Shown here: one piece after another, positions 18,858 through 28,030 of the stretch | How the letters are laid out: every line of letters starts with the position of its first letter | Numbering within the stretch: the stretch's first letter is position 1 | DNA from: Herpetosiphon geysericola | Lineage (GTDB): Bacteria > Chloroflexota > Chloroflexia > Chloroflexales > Herpetosiphonaceae | Direction of reading: 5' to 3' | Length of the DNA: 64,000 nt | Assembly (NCBI RefSeq): GCF_001306135.1 | Contig: NZ_LGKP01000004.1 | Coordinates: forward strand, 124,001-188,000 | Position numbers and translations under genes: made by a program | Notes under the pieces: generated by a model | Databases searched by the model: none | Told to the model about the DNA's origin: nothing | What the model saw: only the letters and a program-made list of their open reading frames with translations

Positions 18858-19897
18858 GCCGCAGTTCCTCCGCTACCCTCACCATATAAATGGCAACGAA
18901 CCCAGTGATTTGGCGCAATCGTCTGCACCTCAGGCATAACCTTGCGACAAACATCCATAACTTGGGGGCAACGCGCCGCAAACGGACAACCAGGCGGCGG
19001 GTCGATCAACGAAGGTGGCTCACCACGGGCCACAACTTCACGCTGCCCAAGTGCAATCTCAGGATTCGGCACCGCTGAAAGCAAGAGTTTAGTATAGGGA
19101 TGGGCCGGATTGCCGATCAATTCATCGCTATCGGCACCTTCCATCATTTGGCCCGCATACAATACCATAATCCGGTCGGCAAAATAGCGGGCGCTAGCAA
19201 TATCGTGGGTGATGTAAAGGTAGCCGATGCCAATTTCTTTTTTGAGTTTGGCCATCAGGTTGAGCACGCCAATCCGAATCGAGACATCGAGCATCGAGAT
19301 TGGCTCATCGGCCAGCACAATTTCGGGATCGACCGCCAAAGCGCGGGCAATTGCCACCCGTTGGCGTTGGCCACCAGAAAGCTCGTGGGGATATTTGTTG
19401 GCAATATCTGCTGGCGGATTAAGGCCCACCGTCGCCAACAACTCGTGCACCCGCGGCAACAAATCGCTGCGCCGCTCAACTTTATGGTGAATTTGCAAGG
19501 GGCGCATAATGTGGTGGGCAACTGAGTGGGTCGGATTCATCGAGCCAAACGGATCTTGGAAGATCATCTGCACGCCGCTACGGTAGCTGAGCGAAGCACC
19601 GCGTTTTTCAGTTTGCAAGACGTTTTGGCCGCGAAATAAAATCTCGCCGCTAGTTGGCTCCATCAAGCGGGCAATCAAACGCGCGGTTGTGCTTTTGCCG
19701 CTGCCCGATTCGCCCACGACCGCCAACACTTCACCCCGCCGAATTGCAAACGACACATTGGTTAATGCATGCACATGTTTGCTGCGAAAGAGGCCGCCAA
19801 CCGGAAAATGCTTGGTTAAGTTGCGCACCTCAAGCACCACAGGGTCGGGAGATTCGGCTAATTTCCACTGTTCAGCAGTTAACACAGTTTTGGTCAT
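18854..19897 (-). CDS. Oligopeptide/oligosaccharide ABC transporter ATPase, OppF/DppF type (347 aa)
   Basis: Walker A is GESGSGKST, the signature is LSGGQRQRV and Walker B is VLADEPISMLDVS. The C-terminal extension CPFAARCPQV is specific to the Opp/Dpp family and may bind an iron-sulfur cluster. The ATG at 19897 has GAGGTG upstream and starts eight bases after the stop of the paired ATPase. It works with the protein at 19906 as a heterodimer powering the two permeases. Members of this family import peptides or oligosaccharides; the neighbouring glycosidase favours sugars here. Confidence 0.92.
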   Translation of the reverse strand: MTKTVLTAEQWKLAESPDPVVLEVRNLTKHFPVGGLFRSKHVHALTNVSFAIRRGEVLAVVGESGSGKSTTARLIARLMEPTSGEILFRGQNVLQTEKRGASLSYRSGVQMIFQDPFGSMNPTHSVAHHIMRPLQIHHKVERRSDLLPRVHELLATVGLNPPADIANKYPHELSGGQRQRVAIARALAVDPEIVLADEPISMLDVSIRIGVLNLMAKLKKEIGIGYLYITHDIASARYFADRIMVLYAGQMMEGADSDELIGNPAHPYTKLLLSAVPNPEIALGQREVVARGEPPSLIDPPPGCPFAARCPQVMDVCRKVMPEVQTIAPNHWVRCHLYGEGSGGTAA

Positions 19898-19905
19898 GAC
19901 GCACC

Positions 19906-20919
19906 TCAATACAAGTGACAAGCCACAAAATGGCCTGGTTCAACTTCGCGTAGGCTTGGCTGTTGCAGTGGACATGGGGCAAAGGCCTTGGAACAGCGTG
20001 GGTGAAAGCGGCAACCGCTTGGTGGCTCAAGCATGTTTGGCGGCGAGCCAGGAATCCCAGTCAGGGTTTCCTTGGGGCCGACCAAGGCTGGAAACGAGGC
20101 CATCAAGCCTTGAGTATAGGGATGCAGCGGCTTATTGAAAAGCTCATGGGCATTGGTGGTTTCAACAATCTCGCCTGCGTACATCACGCCGATGCGGTCT
20201 GAAAACTCGACCATCAGCGATAAGTCGTGGGTGATAAACAAAATCGAGAAGCCAAGCTCTTTTTTGAGATACTCGATTTGCTGCATAATATCTTTTTGGA
20301 CGACCACATCGAGCGCGGTAGTTGGTTCGTCCATGATCATTAACTGTGGTTTAAGCGCAAGGGCAATCGCAATCACCACCCGTTGGCGCATGCCACCAGA
20401 AAGCTGGTGTGGATAATCATCAACCCGATTGCGATCAATCCCTACAATGTCGAGCAATTCCGCAGCCCGATCTTTGGCTTGCTGTTTGGTGGTTGTAGGT
20501 TGATGACGCTGAATCACATCGGCAATCTGTTCGCCCACAGTCAAGACGGGGTTGAGGGCGTTCATGGCACTCTGAAACACCATCGAAACATCACGCCAAC
20601 GGAAGGCTTCGAGGCCATCCACATCCATTTCAAGCACATCGTCGCCATCGAACAGTACATTGCCGCCAGTAATAACTGCGGGCGAATGCAAAATCCGCAT
20701 AATGGCGTGGGCGATGGTCGATTTACCGCTGCCCGACTCGCCAGCGAGGCCAAACACTTCGCCTTGGCCAATGCTGAACGAAACGTGCGAAACCGCTTGG
20801 ACAGGCCCGCGCAAGGTCTGGTATTCGACCGAAAGATCCTGAACATCGAGCAACGGCTCTGCCGCACTACTTGCGGATGACTGGGGTGACAAGGACGTTG
20901 CCACGGTTGCGCTTGCCAT
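19906..20919 (-). CDS. Oligopeptide/oligosaccharide ABC transporter ATPase, OppD/DppD type (337 aa)
   Basis: Walker A GESGSGKST, signature LSGGMRQRV, Walker B MDEPTTALDVV and the Opp-family tail CRFHPRCSKAF are all present. The start is the ATG at 20919 with AAGGAG upstream. The gene begins 53 bases inside the 3' end of the permease gene upstream, in another frame, a longer overlap than usual for such operons but consistent with translational coupling. Confidence 0.92.
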   Translation of the reverse strand: MASATVATSLSPQSSASSAAEPLLDVQDLSVEYQTLRGPVQAVSHVSFSIGQGEVFGLAGESGSGKSTIAHAIMRILHSPAVITGGNVLFDGDDVLEMDVDGLEAFRWRDVSMVFQSAMNALNPVLTVGEQIADVIQRHQPTTTKQQAKDRAAELLDIVGIDRNRVDDYPHQLSGGMRQRVVIAIALALKPQLMIMDEPTTALDVVVQKDIMQQIEYLKKELGFSILFITHDLSLMVEFSDRIGVMYAGEIVETTNAHELFNKPLHPYTQGLMASFPALVGPKETLTGIPGSPPNMLEPPSGCRFHPRCSKAFAPCPLQQPSLREVEPGHFVACHLY

Positions 20920-21871
20920 GAGTAGTCTCCTTTTCGGCACGTAAGCGAGGGTTGGTAATTTCGTCGAGGGCATAGTTGAGCATGGTCAAGGCAAAGGCAC
21001 ACAAGGCAATACAGATCCCAGTTGGCACGAATGTCCACCAAGCTCCGGTCAAAATGCCTGCATTATTTTGCGCCCAGTAAAGCATCGTGCCCCAGCTGGT
21101 GGTGCCAACATTGGTCAAGCCAAGGAAGGCCAAGCCAACATCAGCGCCAATCGCATAGACCGTCGAACCAACCATGCTCCCAACAAACACCGAGGACATA
21201 TTTGGCAAGACTTCGCTAAACAAAATTCGCGGCGTGCGCTCGCCGCTGACAACTGAGGCCGCGATAAAATCTTTGGCCCGCAGCGAAAGCACTTGCGAAC
21301 GCATCACGCGGGCAGGCCATGCCCAACCAGTCAGCGTCAAAACCATGACCACCGTTACCGGCCCCGGCTTGAGAAACGCCGCCAGAATAACCAGCAACGG
21401 CATGCCGGGGATAATCAGCATCACATTCGTCAGCAACGAAAGAATATCATCGACCCAGCCGCCTAAATAACCAGCAGTTAAGCCAATGATTGTGCCTACA
21501 ATTGTCGAGGCAATGCCCACGCTGAGGCCAACGCTGAGTGATAAACGGGCGCCCCAAACGAGCTGGCGAAAGACATCTTGGCCTTGACCAGTTGTGCCAA
21601 GCAAGAAGGTTTTGCCGCCAGGCGCTGGAGTGTCAGCGATCCAAGCAGGAGCTAAGTGGGCGCGGCTTTCCATCTTCTTCGGGTTGCCGGGGGCAATCCA
21701 TGGGGCCAACAAGGCCACCATAATGAAGAAAAACAAAATGCTTACGCCAAGCATGGCTTTGCGATTGCGCAAAAAGGCCCGCAGTAAGGGCCAGCGCGCT
21801 AGCCAAGGCCGAGCAGTTTTAGTCGTTTCACTGGATTTCGAGACCAAGGTTTTTTCAGGGGTTGCTTGCAT
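20867..21871 (-). CDS. ABC transporter permease, OppC/DppC type (334 aa)
   Basis: The N-terminus is soluble (TPEKTLVSKSSETTKTARPW). A first helix (MLGVSILFFFIMVALLAPWI), the loop FLLGTTGQGQDVFRQLVWGA typical of OppC, and about five further helices follow. The EAA-type ATPase contact loop reads AASVVSGERTPRILFSEVLP. Start is the ATG at 21871 with TAGGAG upstream. The C-terminus is hydrophilic and overlaps the start of the OppD-type gene. It forms the channel with the protein at 21882. Confidence 0.9.
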   Translation of the reverse strand: MQATPEKTLVSKSSETTKTARPWLARWPLLRAFLRNRKAMLGVSILFFFIMVALLAPWIAPGNPKKMESRAHLAPAWIADTPAPGGKTFLLGTTGQGQDVFRQLVWGARLSLSVGLSVGIASTIVGTIIGLTAGYLGGWVDDILSLLTNVMLIIPGMPLLVILAAFLKPGPVTVVMVLTLTGWAWPARVMRSQVLSLRAKDFIAASVVSGERTPRILFSEVLPNMSSVFVGSMVGSTVYAIGADVGLAFLGLTNVGTTSWGTMLYWAQNNAGILTGAWWTFVPTGICIALCAFALTMLNYALDEITNPRLRAEKETTHGKRNRGNVLVTPVIRK

Positions 21872-21881
21872 GGCACTACTC

Positions 21882-22859
21882 CTAACGTCGAGTGCGTGGG
21901 TCGAGCCACACATACAAAATGTCAACCAACAAATTGGCCCCGAGCACCGCAAAGGTAATCATCAAAAACAAGCCCTGCATCAATGGATAATCCAAGTTGC
22001 GCACTGCTTGCAACAGCAAATAGCCCAAGCCTGGATAGGCAAAGATGATTTCGGTCAGCAAGGAGCCGCTGAGCACAAAGCCAAGCGCCATCCCAAACGA
22101 TGTGACGTTGGGCAATAAGGCGTTGCGGGCTGCATAACTAAACATGATCCGTTTTTGCGATAAGCCTTTGGCCTGCGCCATGGTAATGTAATCCTCGGAG
22201 AGAATCCCGACCATTGTATTGCGCATGCCAAGCATCCAACCGCCAATTGAAGCCAGCACAATACAGCCAGCTGGCAGAATCATGTGAGAAACAACACTCT
22301 TTATAAAGGTGAGGCTGCCCCAATTGACCGATAACGCATCGCTATAGGCGTGGCGCAATGGGAACCAGCCTGCTTGAAAGGCAAGGAAATACAGCGCAAT
22401 CATCGCTAAAAAGAAGTAGGGAAATGCGCCGATGAAGGTAAGTAACGGTGGAGCCACTGAATCGAGGATGCCATTGCGCCGCCAAGCGCCGATAATCCCC
22501 AAGACATTGCCAAGGAAAAAGCTAATCACGGTGGCTAAGCCAGCCAGCAAGATTGTCCACATAAAGCCAGTCGAAATAACGGTTGTGACTGGGGCAGGAA
22601 AGAAATTGATTGAGATGCCAAATTCTCCGCGACTCAAACTCTTCAAATAGGTACCATATTGTTCAAGCAAGGGGGCATCGCTTAGGCCATAAGCTTTGCG
22701 CAGCGAATCGATTTCTTCAGGGCGGAGTTTGCCTTGAAAACGGGCGAAGATAGCCGAGGCTGGGTCACCAGGCATAAGCCGTGGTAGGTAGAAATTGACG
22801 GTAAGCGAGACCCAAGCCGCGACCGCGTAAAAGCCCAGCCGTCGCAACAAGAAACGCAT
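21882..22859 (-). CDS. ABC transporter permease, OppB/DppB type (325 aa)
   Basis: Typical DppB permease. The first helix is followed by the conserved region LPRLMPGDPASAIFARFQGK and LSRGEFGISI, then membrane helices with the EAA-type loop TMAQAKGLSQKRIMFSYAAR and NALLPNVTSFG. The end PGLGYLLLQAVRNLDYPLMQ is characteristic. AAGGAAG lies upstream of the ATG. It is separated from the binding-protein gene upstream by a strong hairpin (22898-22924). Confidence 0.92.
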   Translation of the reverse strand: MRFLLRRLGFYAVAAWVSLTVNFYLPRLMPGDPASAIFARFQGKLRPEEIDSLRKAYGLSDAPLLEQYGTYLKSLSRGEFGISINFFPAPVTTVISTGFMWTILLAGLATVISFFLGNVLGIIGAWRRNGILDSVAPPLLTFIGAFPYFFLAMIALYFLAFQAGWFPLRHAYSDALSVNWGSLTFIKSVVSHMILPAGCIVLASIGGWMLGMRNTMVGILSEDYITMAQAKGLSQKRIMFSYAARNALLPNVTSFGMALGFVLSGSLLTEIIFAYPGLGYLLLQAVRNLDYPLMQGLFLMITFAVLGANLLVDILYVWLDPRTRR

Positions 22860-22897
22860 GGTTCTTCCTTTCAGGGTTTCGCGCCTGGGTCGGGTTA

Positions 22898-22924
22898 GTG
22901 CTGGAGCCGTATTGGCTCCAGCAC
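22898..22924 (-). terminator. Intra-operon hairpin between binding protein and permease genes
   Basis: An 11-bp GC-rich stem (22898-22908 with 22914-22924) with a 5-nt loop. There is no T tract, so it is more likely an mRNA stabiliser or partial terminator that keeps the binding protein in excess over the membrane parts. The second Opp operon has a hairpin at the same place (46976-47008). Confidence 0.65.
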
Positions 22925-22944
22925 ACGACCAAACCAGACACTGC

Positions 22945-24738
22945 TTATTTTGGTTTGATGTTGGTCAAGAGGATCAAGCGGTCTGGTTGAGCGAACGATG
23001 AAAGCAAGACATATGGATTTTCTTCGTTGGGGAAGTTGGTAAAGCGTTTGGTGTTGTACTCGCCCCAATAGATGTTTGGCATAATTGGGATAGCTGGAGC
23101 TTCTTGAACGAAGATCATCTGAATTTCGTTCATGATTTTCTTTTGCTCGGCTGGGTCTGAGGTTTTGACAAATTGTGAGTACAATTCATCGACCTTTGGA
23201 TTGCCGTAGCGGTGCCAGTTGTCGCCGTTAGCTTCGCCAATTGGGGTATCGGCGGTTTCGCCCGACATCAAGCCACGATAGAATTGCAATGGCGTTGGGG
23301 CGTTATTGCTCCAGCCAATCGACATATCGAACTCGCCCTTTTGGACTTTATCGAACCAAGCGCTAAAGTCGTAGGTGCGGGTGGTTGCGTTGATGCCAAT
23401 TTCCTTCAAGCTTTCAGCGATGATTTCATCGGTGGTTACCCAGTCGGTCCAACCGGAAACCACGTTGATGTCGTAGGTCATTGGTTTGCCATCTGGCAAG
23501 ACACGAATGCCATCAGGGCCACGGGTTAAGCCAGCAGCATCAAGCATAGCGTTGGCTTTTTCAACATCGAATTTAACCCAATCGCCAGCGGCGACAGCTT
23601 CTGGGTTCTTCCAATCGGCAAATGATTCAGGCAAACCAGTTGCGTCAGATGGTGAGTTGTAGCTGTAGGTTGCGATTTCGGTAATTTGTTGGCGATCAAA
23701 GCCCATGCTGATAGCTTTGCGCACGTTTGGATCGTTGAATGGAGCCTTGGTGGTGTTCAACAGCAACATCACTGGGGCGTTGACTGGTGGGAACCAGTAG
23801 TGATTGTTTTCTGGATCTTTGGCGACGTAGGTTTTTTCAACATCAGGGATGAAGTTACTGGCCAAGTCGTTTTCGCCATTGATCGTTGCCAAGTTGGCAG
23901 CATCGTTGCTTGGGTAGGCAGGTTGGCGAATGCCATCGATGTAGGGCTTGCCAGCTTGCCAGTAGTTTGGATTCTTGCCAAGTTCCCAGATTTGGTCTTG
24001 GAAGCGGATGATTTCGGTGAATGGGCCGGTTGCAATAGGAGTTTCGTTGGTGAAGGTAACGGGATCAGCAATCTTGCTCCAAATATGTTCTGGCACAATC
24101 ATTTGATGGCCAATATCATACAAGGCGATGGTTGAAACTTCTTTGAACTTCACAACGACTTTATTGCCATCAGCGGTAACCGTATCGATGAAACGCATTG
24201 CAGCGCGGCCATTGCCTTGCAGCTTTTCGTTATCTTTCATCAAGTTGAGGGTATAGGCAACGTCTTTTGAGCTGAATGCTTCGCCGTCTGACCATTTCAC
24301 GCCATCACGGATGGTGAAGGTCAACTCGGTGTTATCGCTATTCCAAGCCCATTCGGTGGCGAGCCATGGCTCAATTTTGCCGGTTGCAATGTTATAAATA
24401 AACATTGGCTCGTAAATCCCGGCGGCGGTTGGCCAGCGGTTATCGCTTGCAAATGGATTGAAGTTGCGCACCCAAGTTGATTGTTGTTGGTCAGAAACCG
24501 TCAAAAATACTTTGCCGTCGCTGCTCGTGGAACCGGTATCTGTGGTTGCCGCAGCAGTTGGTTCGGCGGTTGCATCGGTGCTGCCAGTGGCAGGAGCTTC
24601 TGTTGCAGTAGCGGCTGGAGCGGTTGTGCTTTGTCCTTGAGTTGCTTGTGGCGTGAGGGTTGACGCATCACCACATGCGGCCAACATGCTGATAAAAATA
24701 ATAACCAGCATCATCAACGCAGGAAACCGTAGCTTCAT
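22945..24738 (-). CDS. Extracellular solute-binding lipoprotein of the Opp/Dpp family (597 aa)
   Basis: The signal sequence ends in lipobox LAAC (MLVIIFISMLAAC), then a low-complexity Ala/Thr/Pro linker (about residues 30-72) and an SBP_bac_5-type domain: IEPWLATEWAWNSDNTELTF, IRDGVKWSDGEAFSSKDVAY and NVRKAISMGFDRQQI are family hallmarks. It captures the substrate outside the membrane for the permeases encoded downstream. Size is normal for the family plus linker. The gene lies 96 bases after the LacI gene on the same strand and may be under its control. Confidence 0.92.
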   Translation of the reverse strand: MKLRFPALMMLVIIFISMLAACGDASTLTPQATQGQSTTAPAATATEAPATGSTDATAEPTAAATTDTGSTSSDGKVFLTVSDQQQSTWVRNFNPFASDNRWPTAAGIYEPMFIYNIATGKIEPWLATEWAWNSDNTELTFTIRDGVKWSDGEAFSSKDVAYTLNLMKDNEKLQGNGRAAMRFIDTVTADGNKVVVKFKEVSTIALYDIGHQMIVPEHIWSKIADPVTFTNETPIATGPFTEIIRFQDQIWELGKNPNYWQAGKPYIDGIRQPAYPSNDAANLATINGENDLASNFIPDVEKTYVAKDPENNHYWFPPVNAPVMLLLNTTKAPFNDPNVRKAISMGFDRQQITEIATYSYNSPSDATGLPESFADWKNPEAVAAGDWVKFDVEKANAMLDAAGLTRGPDGIRVLPDGKPMTYDINVVSGWTDWVTTDEIIAESLKEIGINATTRTYDFSAWFDKVQKGEFDMSIGWSNNAPTPLQFYRGLMSGETADTPIGEANGDNWHRYGNPKVDELYSQFVKTSDPAEQKKIMNEIQMIFVQEAPAIPIMPNIYWGEYNTKRFTNFPNEENPYVLLSSFAQPDRLILLTNIKPK

Positions 24739-24817
24739 GGTGGATACCCTTTCTGTATGCGATAGATCGTTCTATCCACACACCCGCGCTGGTCGGTGGG
24801 CCCTACTTTCCAGGCGG

Positions 24818-24833
24818 GCGACAACTTTGTCGC
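24818..24833 (-). terminator. Small hairpin just after the LacI gene
   Basis: GCGACAA and TTGTCGC (24818-24833) form a 7-bp stem with a 2-nt loop, one base after the LacI-family stop codon. No T tract follows, so termination would be partial at best. A second inverted repeat (GATAGATCGTTCTATC) lies at about 24761-24776, before the binding-protein gene, and could be an operator. Confidence 0.4.
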
Positions 24834-24834
24834 G

Positions 24835-25920
24835 TTACACGTTCCGAGGAACGTCGCACGATTGACGAATAATCAAGGTGGTTGGCAAAATGCTACGCTC
24901 AATTGGTTGCTCAGGATTATTCATCCGCATAAGCAACATTCGCACAGCTTCGCGCCCTAGTTGTTCTAATGGCTGGGCAACCGTCGTCAGTGGCGGTGCT
25001 ACCTGCGAGGCTTGGGAAATGTTATCAAAGCCAATCACCGAGATGTCACTTGGAATCCGCAATCCAGCATCGCGAACTGCTTCCATCACCCCAAAGGCCA
25101 TAACATCGTTGGAGGCAAAAATTGCTGTTGGCGGTTCTGGTAGCTGCAACAGGCTTTGCGCTCCACTATAGCCTCCTGGTTGATAGAACGTCCCTTCATA
25201 AACCAATTGCGGATCGACAGGCAAGCCATGGTCACGTAAGGCTGCTTGATAGCCATTCAGGCGATCTTGCGAGCTAAGCATGTCCATCATGCCTGTGATA
25301 AAGCCAATCCGTCGATGACCAAGCTCAATCAGGTAGCGCGTGGCATCGTAGCCACCTTGCCAATTGGTGGTAATGACCACTGGCGTGCGCTCATCAAGCC
25401 CTTGATGATCGATCAGAACATAGGGAAAGTGGGTTTGATCAAGGGTTTCTAAGTAGGCTTCGAGGTTTTCTGGTAAAACCAACAGCAGCCCATCGGTCAT
25501 CCCTTGGATCAAATTGTTGACGTAAATCCGTTCTTTGATTTTGCGGCGATGGGTGGTATAGAGCATCAAATTGTATTGCGCTGCACTCAGTGCGTCATCA
25601 ATCCCTTTGACGATTTCGCCCATATAGCTTGAGCCAAGATCACGCACCAACAACCCTACTGCATATGAACGCCCGCCAGCCAAACTTCTGGCCTGCTGGT
25701 TGACGACATAGCCCAAACTTGTAATCGCTTTCAACACACGTTCACGGGTATCCGATTTCACATATTCTTTGTTGTTGACGACCCGTGAAACTGTTGCATA
25801 CGATACCCCTGCTTCGCGCGCCACATCCATAATCGTGGTGCTGCTCAAGCCAGTGCCATTGGTGCGTCGGCCACGGGGTGGTTTGAGGGTTTGGGTTGCT
25901 TGATCGAGTTTCTTGCTCAT
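24835..25920 (-). CDS. LacI-family sugar-responsive repressor (361 aa)
   Basis: The helix-turn-helix TIMDVAREAGVSYATVSRVV NNKEYV region is a textbook LacI DNA-binding domain with hinge (about residues 30-85). The ligand domain follows (YAVGLLVRDLGSSYMGEIVK, then FPYVLIDHQGLDE, GFITGMMDMLSSQDRLNGYQ and PTAIFASNDVMAFGVMEAVR). The ATG at 25920 is chosen; it gives a basic Lys/Arg-rich arm before the domain. It probably controls the transporter and glycosidase genes on both sides and itself, in response to a sugar. Palindromes matching LacI-type operators lie just upstream (25960-25973). Confidence 0.9.
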   Translation of the reverse strand: MSKKLDQATQTLKPPRGRRTNGTGLSSTTIMDVAREAGVSYATVSRVVNNKEYVKSDTRERVLKAITSLGYVVNQQARSLAGGRSYAVGLLVRDLGSSYMGEIVKGIDDALSAAQYNLMLYTTHRRKIKERIYVNNLIQGMTDGLLLVLPENLEAYLETLDQTHFPYVLIDHQGLDERTPVVITTNWQGGYDATRYLIELGHRRIGFITGMMDMLSSQDRLNGYQAALRDHGLPVDPQLVYEGTFYQPGGYSGAQSLLQLPEPPTAIFASNDVMAFGVMEAVRDAGLRIPSDISVIGFDNISQASQVAPPLTTVAQPLEQLGREAVRMLLMRMNNPEQPIERSILPTTLIIRQSCDVPRNV

Positions 25921-25959
25921 TGCGTTGTGCGCCTTTGCATCTGCGAACCAGATTGTGAT

Positions 25960-25973
25960 TGTAAGCACTTACA
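25960..25973. promoter_or_regulatory. LacI-type operator, perfect palindrome
   Basis: TGTAAGCACTTACA is a perfect 14-bp palindrome 40 bases upstream of the LacI start codon, of the kind bound by LacI-family dimers. Its position suggests autoregulation. Confidence 0.7.
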
Positions 25974-26024
25974 GAAACGTTGTGGGGTTTTGCACCTAGA
26001 GAGGTTGGTTTCGGTTTTTATTTA

Positions 26025-26038
26025 TGCAAACGCTTACA
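26025..26038. promoter_or_regulatory. Second LacI-type operator
   Basis: TGCAAACGCTTACA shares its right half (CTTACA) with the palindrome at 25960-25973 and has a central CG step usual in this family. The 52 bases between the two centres could allow looping or bracket a promoter. Confidence 0.55.
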
Positions 26039-26271
26039 GAAAAAGATTGTAAACGATGGCTCGCACTTCGTCAAGTGGCGAGAAAATGGAGCTAGGAAGG
26101 AATGAGGGGTCTGGGATCGGGGGCTAGGTTATTTAACGTAGAGGAAAGGATGACTACGGGCTTTGGGCTTTTGGGAATAAGAATCAAATACATCAGTGCA
26201 ATCTGTGGCGAAAAACTGAATCTTCGTGCGCTTCGTGAATCACGCTAGATTGGCCGATTCACGCTCGATCA
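26039..26271. other. Intergenic stretch without a gene
   Basis: No open frame or RNA gene is seen. It holds GGGGTCTGGGATCGGGGGC and CTTCGTGCGCTTCGTG runs, the low-complexity boilerplate found in several other gaps of this window. Confidence 0.6.
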
Positions 26272-26307
26272 TAAAAACGGCGGATCTGCACCAAGCACAA
26301 ATCCGCC
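26272..26307 (-). terminator. Terminator of the beta-glucosidase gene
   Basis: On the minus strand GGCGGATT pairs with AGATCCGCC across a 12-nt loop, followed by GTTTTTATG. It lies 17 bases after the stop codon of the GH1 gene. Confidence 0.75.
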
Positions 26308-26323
26308 ACTCCCACAACCTAAA

Positions 26324-27682
26324 TTAGGCTAAAACTTCCAATGGTTGTACTGCATTGGCTTTGACCACGCGGCTATACCAGTGGGCGCTGGCCTTGGGAA
26401 TCCGTTCTTGGGTTTCGTAATTGACCCAAACCACGCCGAAGCGTTGGCTATAGCCCTTGGCCCATTCAAAGTTATCCATCAACGACCAAACGAAGTAGCC
26501 AGCCAAGGGCACGCCAGCGGCAATTGCATCCGAGCAAACGCTCAAATGATCGTGCAAATACTGAGTGCGGCGAGTGTCGTTGACCTCGCCATTGGCATCA
26601 GGGCCATCGTTGTAGCTAGCGCCATTTTCAGTCACATAGATTTTGCCTGGGTTGTAAGCAAATGCCAAGCGCTTAAGCAAATCGCCTAAGCCTTGCGGAT
26701 AGACTTCCCAGCCAATATCGGTGTATTCAGAATCGAGTTTGGGCGCGGTGCCAGTTTTGGGATCGTGAAGCACAGCCCGACTGTAGTAGTTTACGCCCAA
26801 GAAATCGGTGGTTGCAGCCATCGCCTTATAATCGCCATCTTGGACGAAATCGAGGCCATTGGGCAAATAGCCAAGCTCAGTGTAATCGCGCACCATATCG
26901 GCGGGATACTCGCGGCCATAAACTGGGTCGAGAAACCAGCGATTGAAGAAACCATCAAAATGGCGGGTGGCATTCAGATCTTCAGTGCTGCGCGAAGCAG
27001 GCATGGCAGGCGTAAAGTTGAGGGTAATCCCAACGCTTGCTTGGGGAACGTTGCGCCGAATCACATCGACAGCCCAGCCGTGCGAGAGCAACAAGTGGTG
27101 GCTTGCCTTGAGGCCATCGTTCCAATTTTTGCGGCCTGGAGCGTGCTCGCCATTTTGGTAGCCAAGCAAGCCAGCGCACCATGGCTCGTTATGAGTAATC
27201 CAATCTTTGACTGTATCGCCCAAAGCGCGGCTAACCGCATCGGCGTATTCGACAAAGGCTTCAGCGGTGGCGCGCACTGGCCAGCCACCTTGATCTTCGA
27301 GAATTTGGGGTAAATCCCAGTGATAGAGCGTTACAAATGGCCGAATATTGTGTTGCAAGAGTTCATCGACCAAACGGCGATAGAAATCCAAGCCTGCCTG
27401 ATTGACCGCACCACGGCCATTGGGCAAGACGCGTGGCCAAGCCACCGAAAAACGATAGGCTTGCAAGCCCAAACGCGCCATCAATGCCACATCATCACGA
27501 TAGCGATTGTAATGATCGCAGGCAATATCACCATTTGATTGATCAATAATAGCACCAGGTTGTTTACAAAAACGATCCCAAATTGATTCGCTACGGCCAT
27601 CGGCAAACGCAGCGCCCTCAATTTGATACGACGATGTAGCGGAACCCCAGAGGAAATCGGAAGGAAAAGCACGCTGAGTCAT
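26324..27682 (-). CDS. bglA: GH1 beta-glucosidase (452 aa)
   Basis: All family 1 hallmarks are present: N-terminal FLWGSATSSYQIEGA, the acid/base Glu in WITHNEPWC, the nucleophile Glu in IYVTENGAS, and the substrate-site segment YFVWSLMDNFEWAKGY. Length is normal. No signal peptide, so it acts in the cytosol on short beta-glucosides or related disaccharides. The ATG at 27682 has AAGGAG upstream. It faces the same way as the LacI and transporter genes but is a separate unit with its own terminator; a LacI-like palindrome lies 130 bases upstream of its start (27813-27826). Confidence 0.93.
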   Translation of the reverse strand: MTQRAFPSDFLWGSATSSYQIEGAAFADGRSESIWDRFCKQPGAIIDQSNGDIACDHYNRYRDDVALMARLGLQAYRFSVAWPRVLPNGRGAVNQAGLDFYRRLVDELLQHNIRPFVTLYHWDLPQILEDQGGWPVRATAEAFVEYADAVSRALGDTVKDWITHNEPWCAGLLGYQNGEHAPGRKNWNDGLKASHHLLLSHGWAVDVIRRNVPQASVGITLNFTPAMPASRSTEDLNATRHFDGFFNRWFLDPVYGREYPADMVRDYTELGYLPNGLDFVQDGDYKAMAATTDFLGVNYYSRAVLHDPKTGTAPKLDSEYTDIGWEVYPQGLGDLLKRLAFAYNPGKIYVTENGASYNDGPDANGEVNDTRRTQYLHDHLSVCSDAIAAGVPLAGYFVWSLMDNFEWAKGYSQRFGVVWVNYETQERIPKASAHWYSRVVKANAVQPLEVLA

Positions 27683-27812
27683 GCCGGAGTACTCCTTGCA
27701 GACATGCAGTGTCTGCATACTCTAGCCGCATTGCCCCACGCCCGCTATTGTACGGTAGGTTGCGACGCTTGGCAATGGGCTTTTTTTGCTTGATTTCGCT
27801 TAAAACCACGCT

Positions 27813-27826
27813 TGGAACCGGTTTCA
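27813..27826. promoter_or_regulatory. Candidate LacI-type operator upstream of the GH1 gene
   Basis: TGGAACCGGTTTCA is a near-perfect palindrome around AACCGGTT with the central CG of LacI/GalR-family operators. It differs from the sites at 25960 and 26025, so it may bind another regulator of the family. Confidence 0.5.
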
Positions 27827-28030
27827 GAGCGTATCTTAGCAGATTCAGCCTATTTGCACAACATCGTATAAGTAAGATGATTAAATCATGCTAGCACTTG
27901 TAAGAATATGTTTTATTGACGAACAAACTGTTTGGAGCACAGCGTTTGTGTTGAGCGCAATCGTTTTTATTGCTCACATTCGTGCTAATCAATTGGCAAT
28001 TCGATTGATCGGAGGGAGGCTCATACAATC

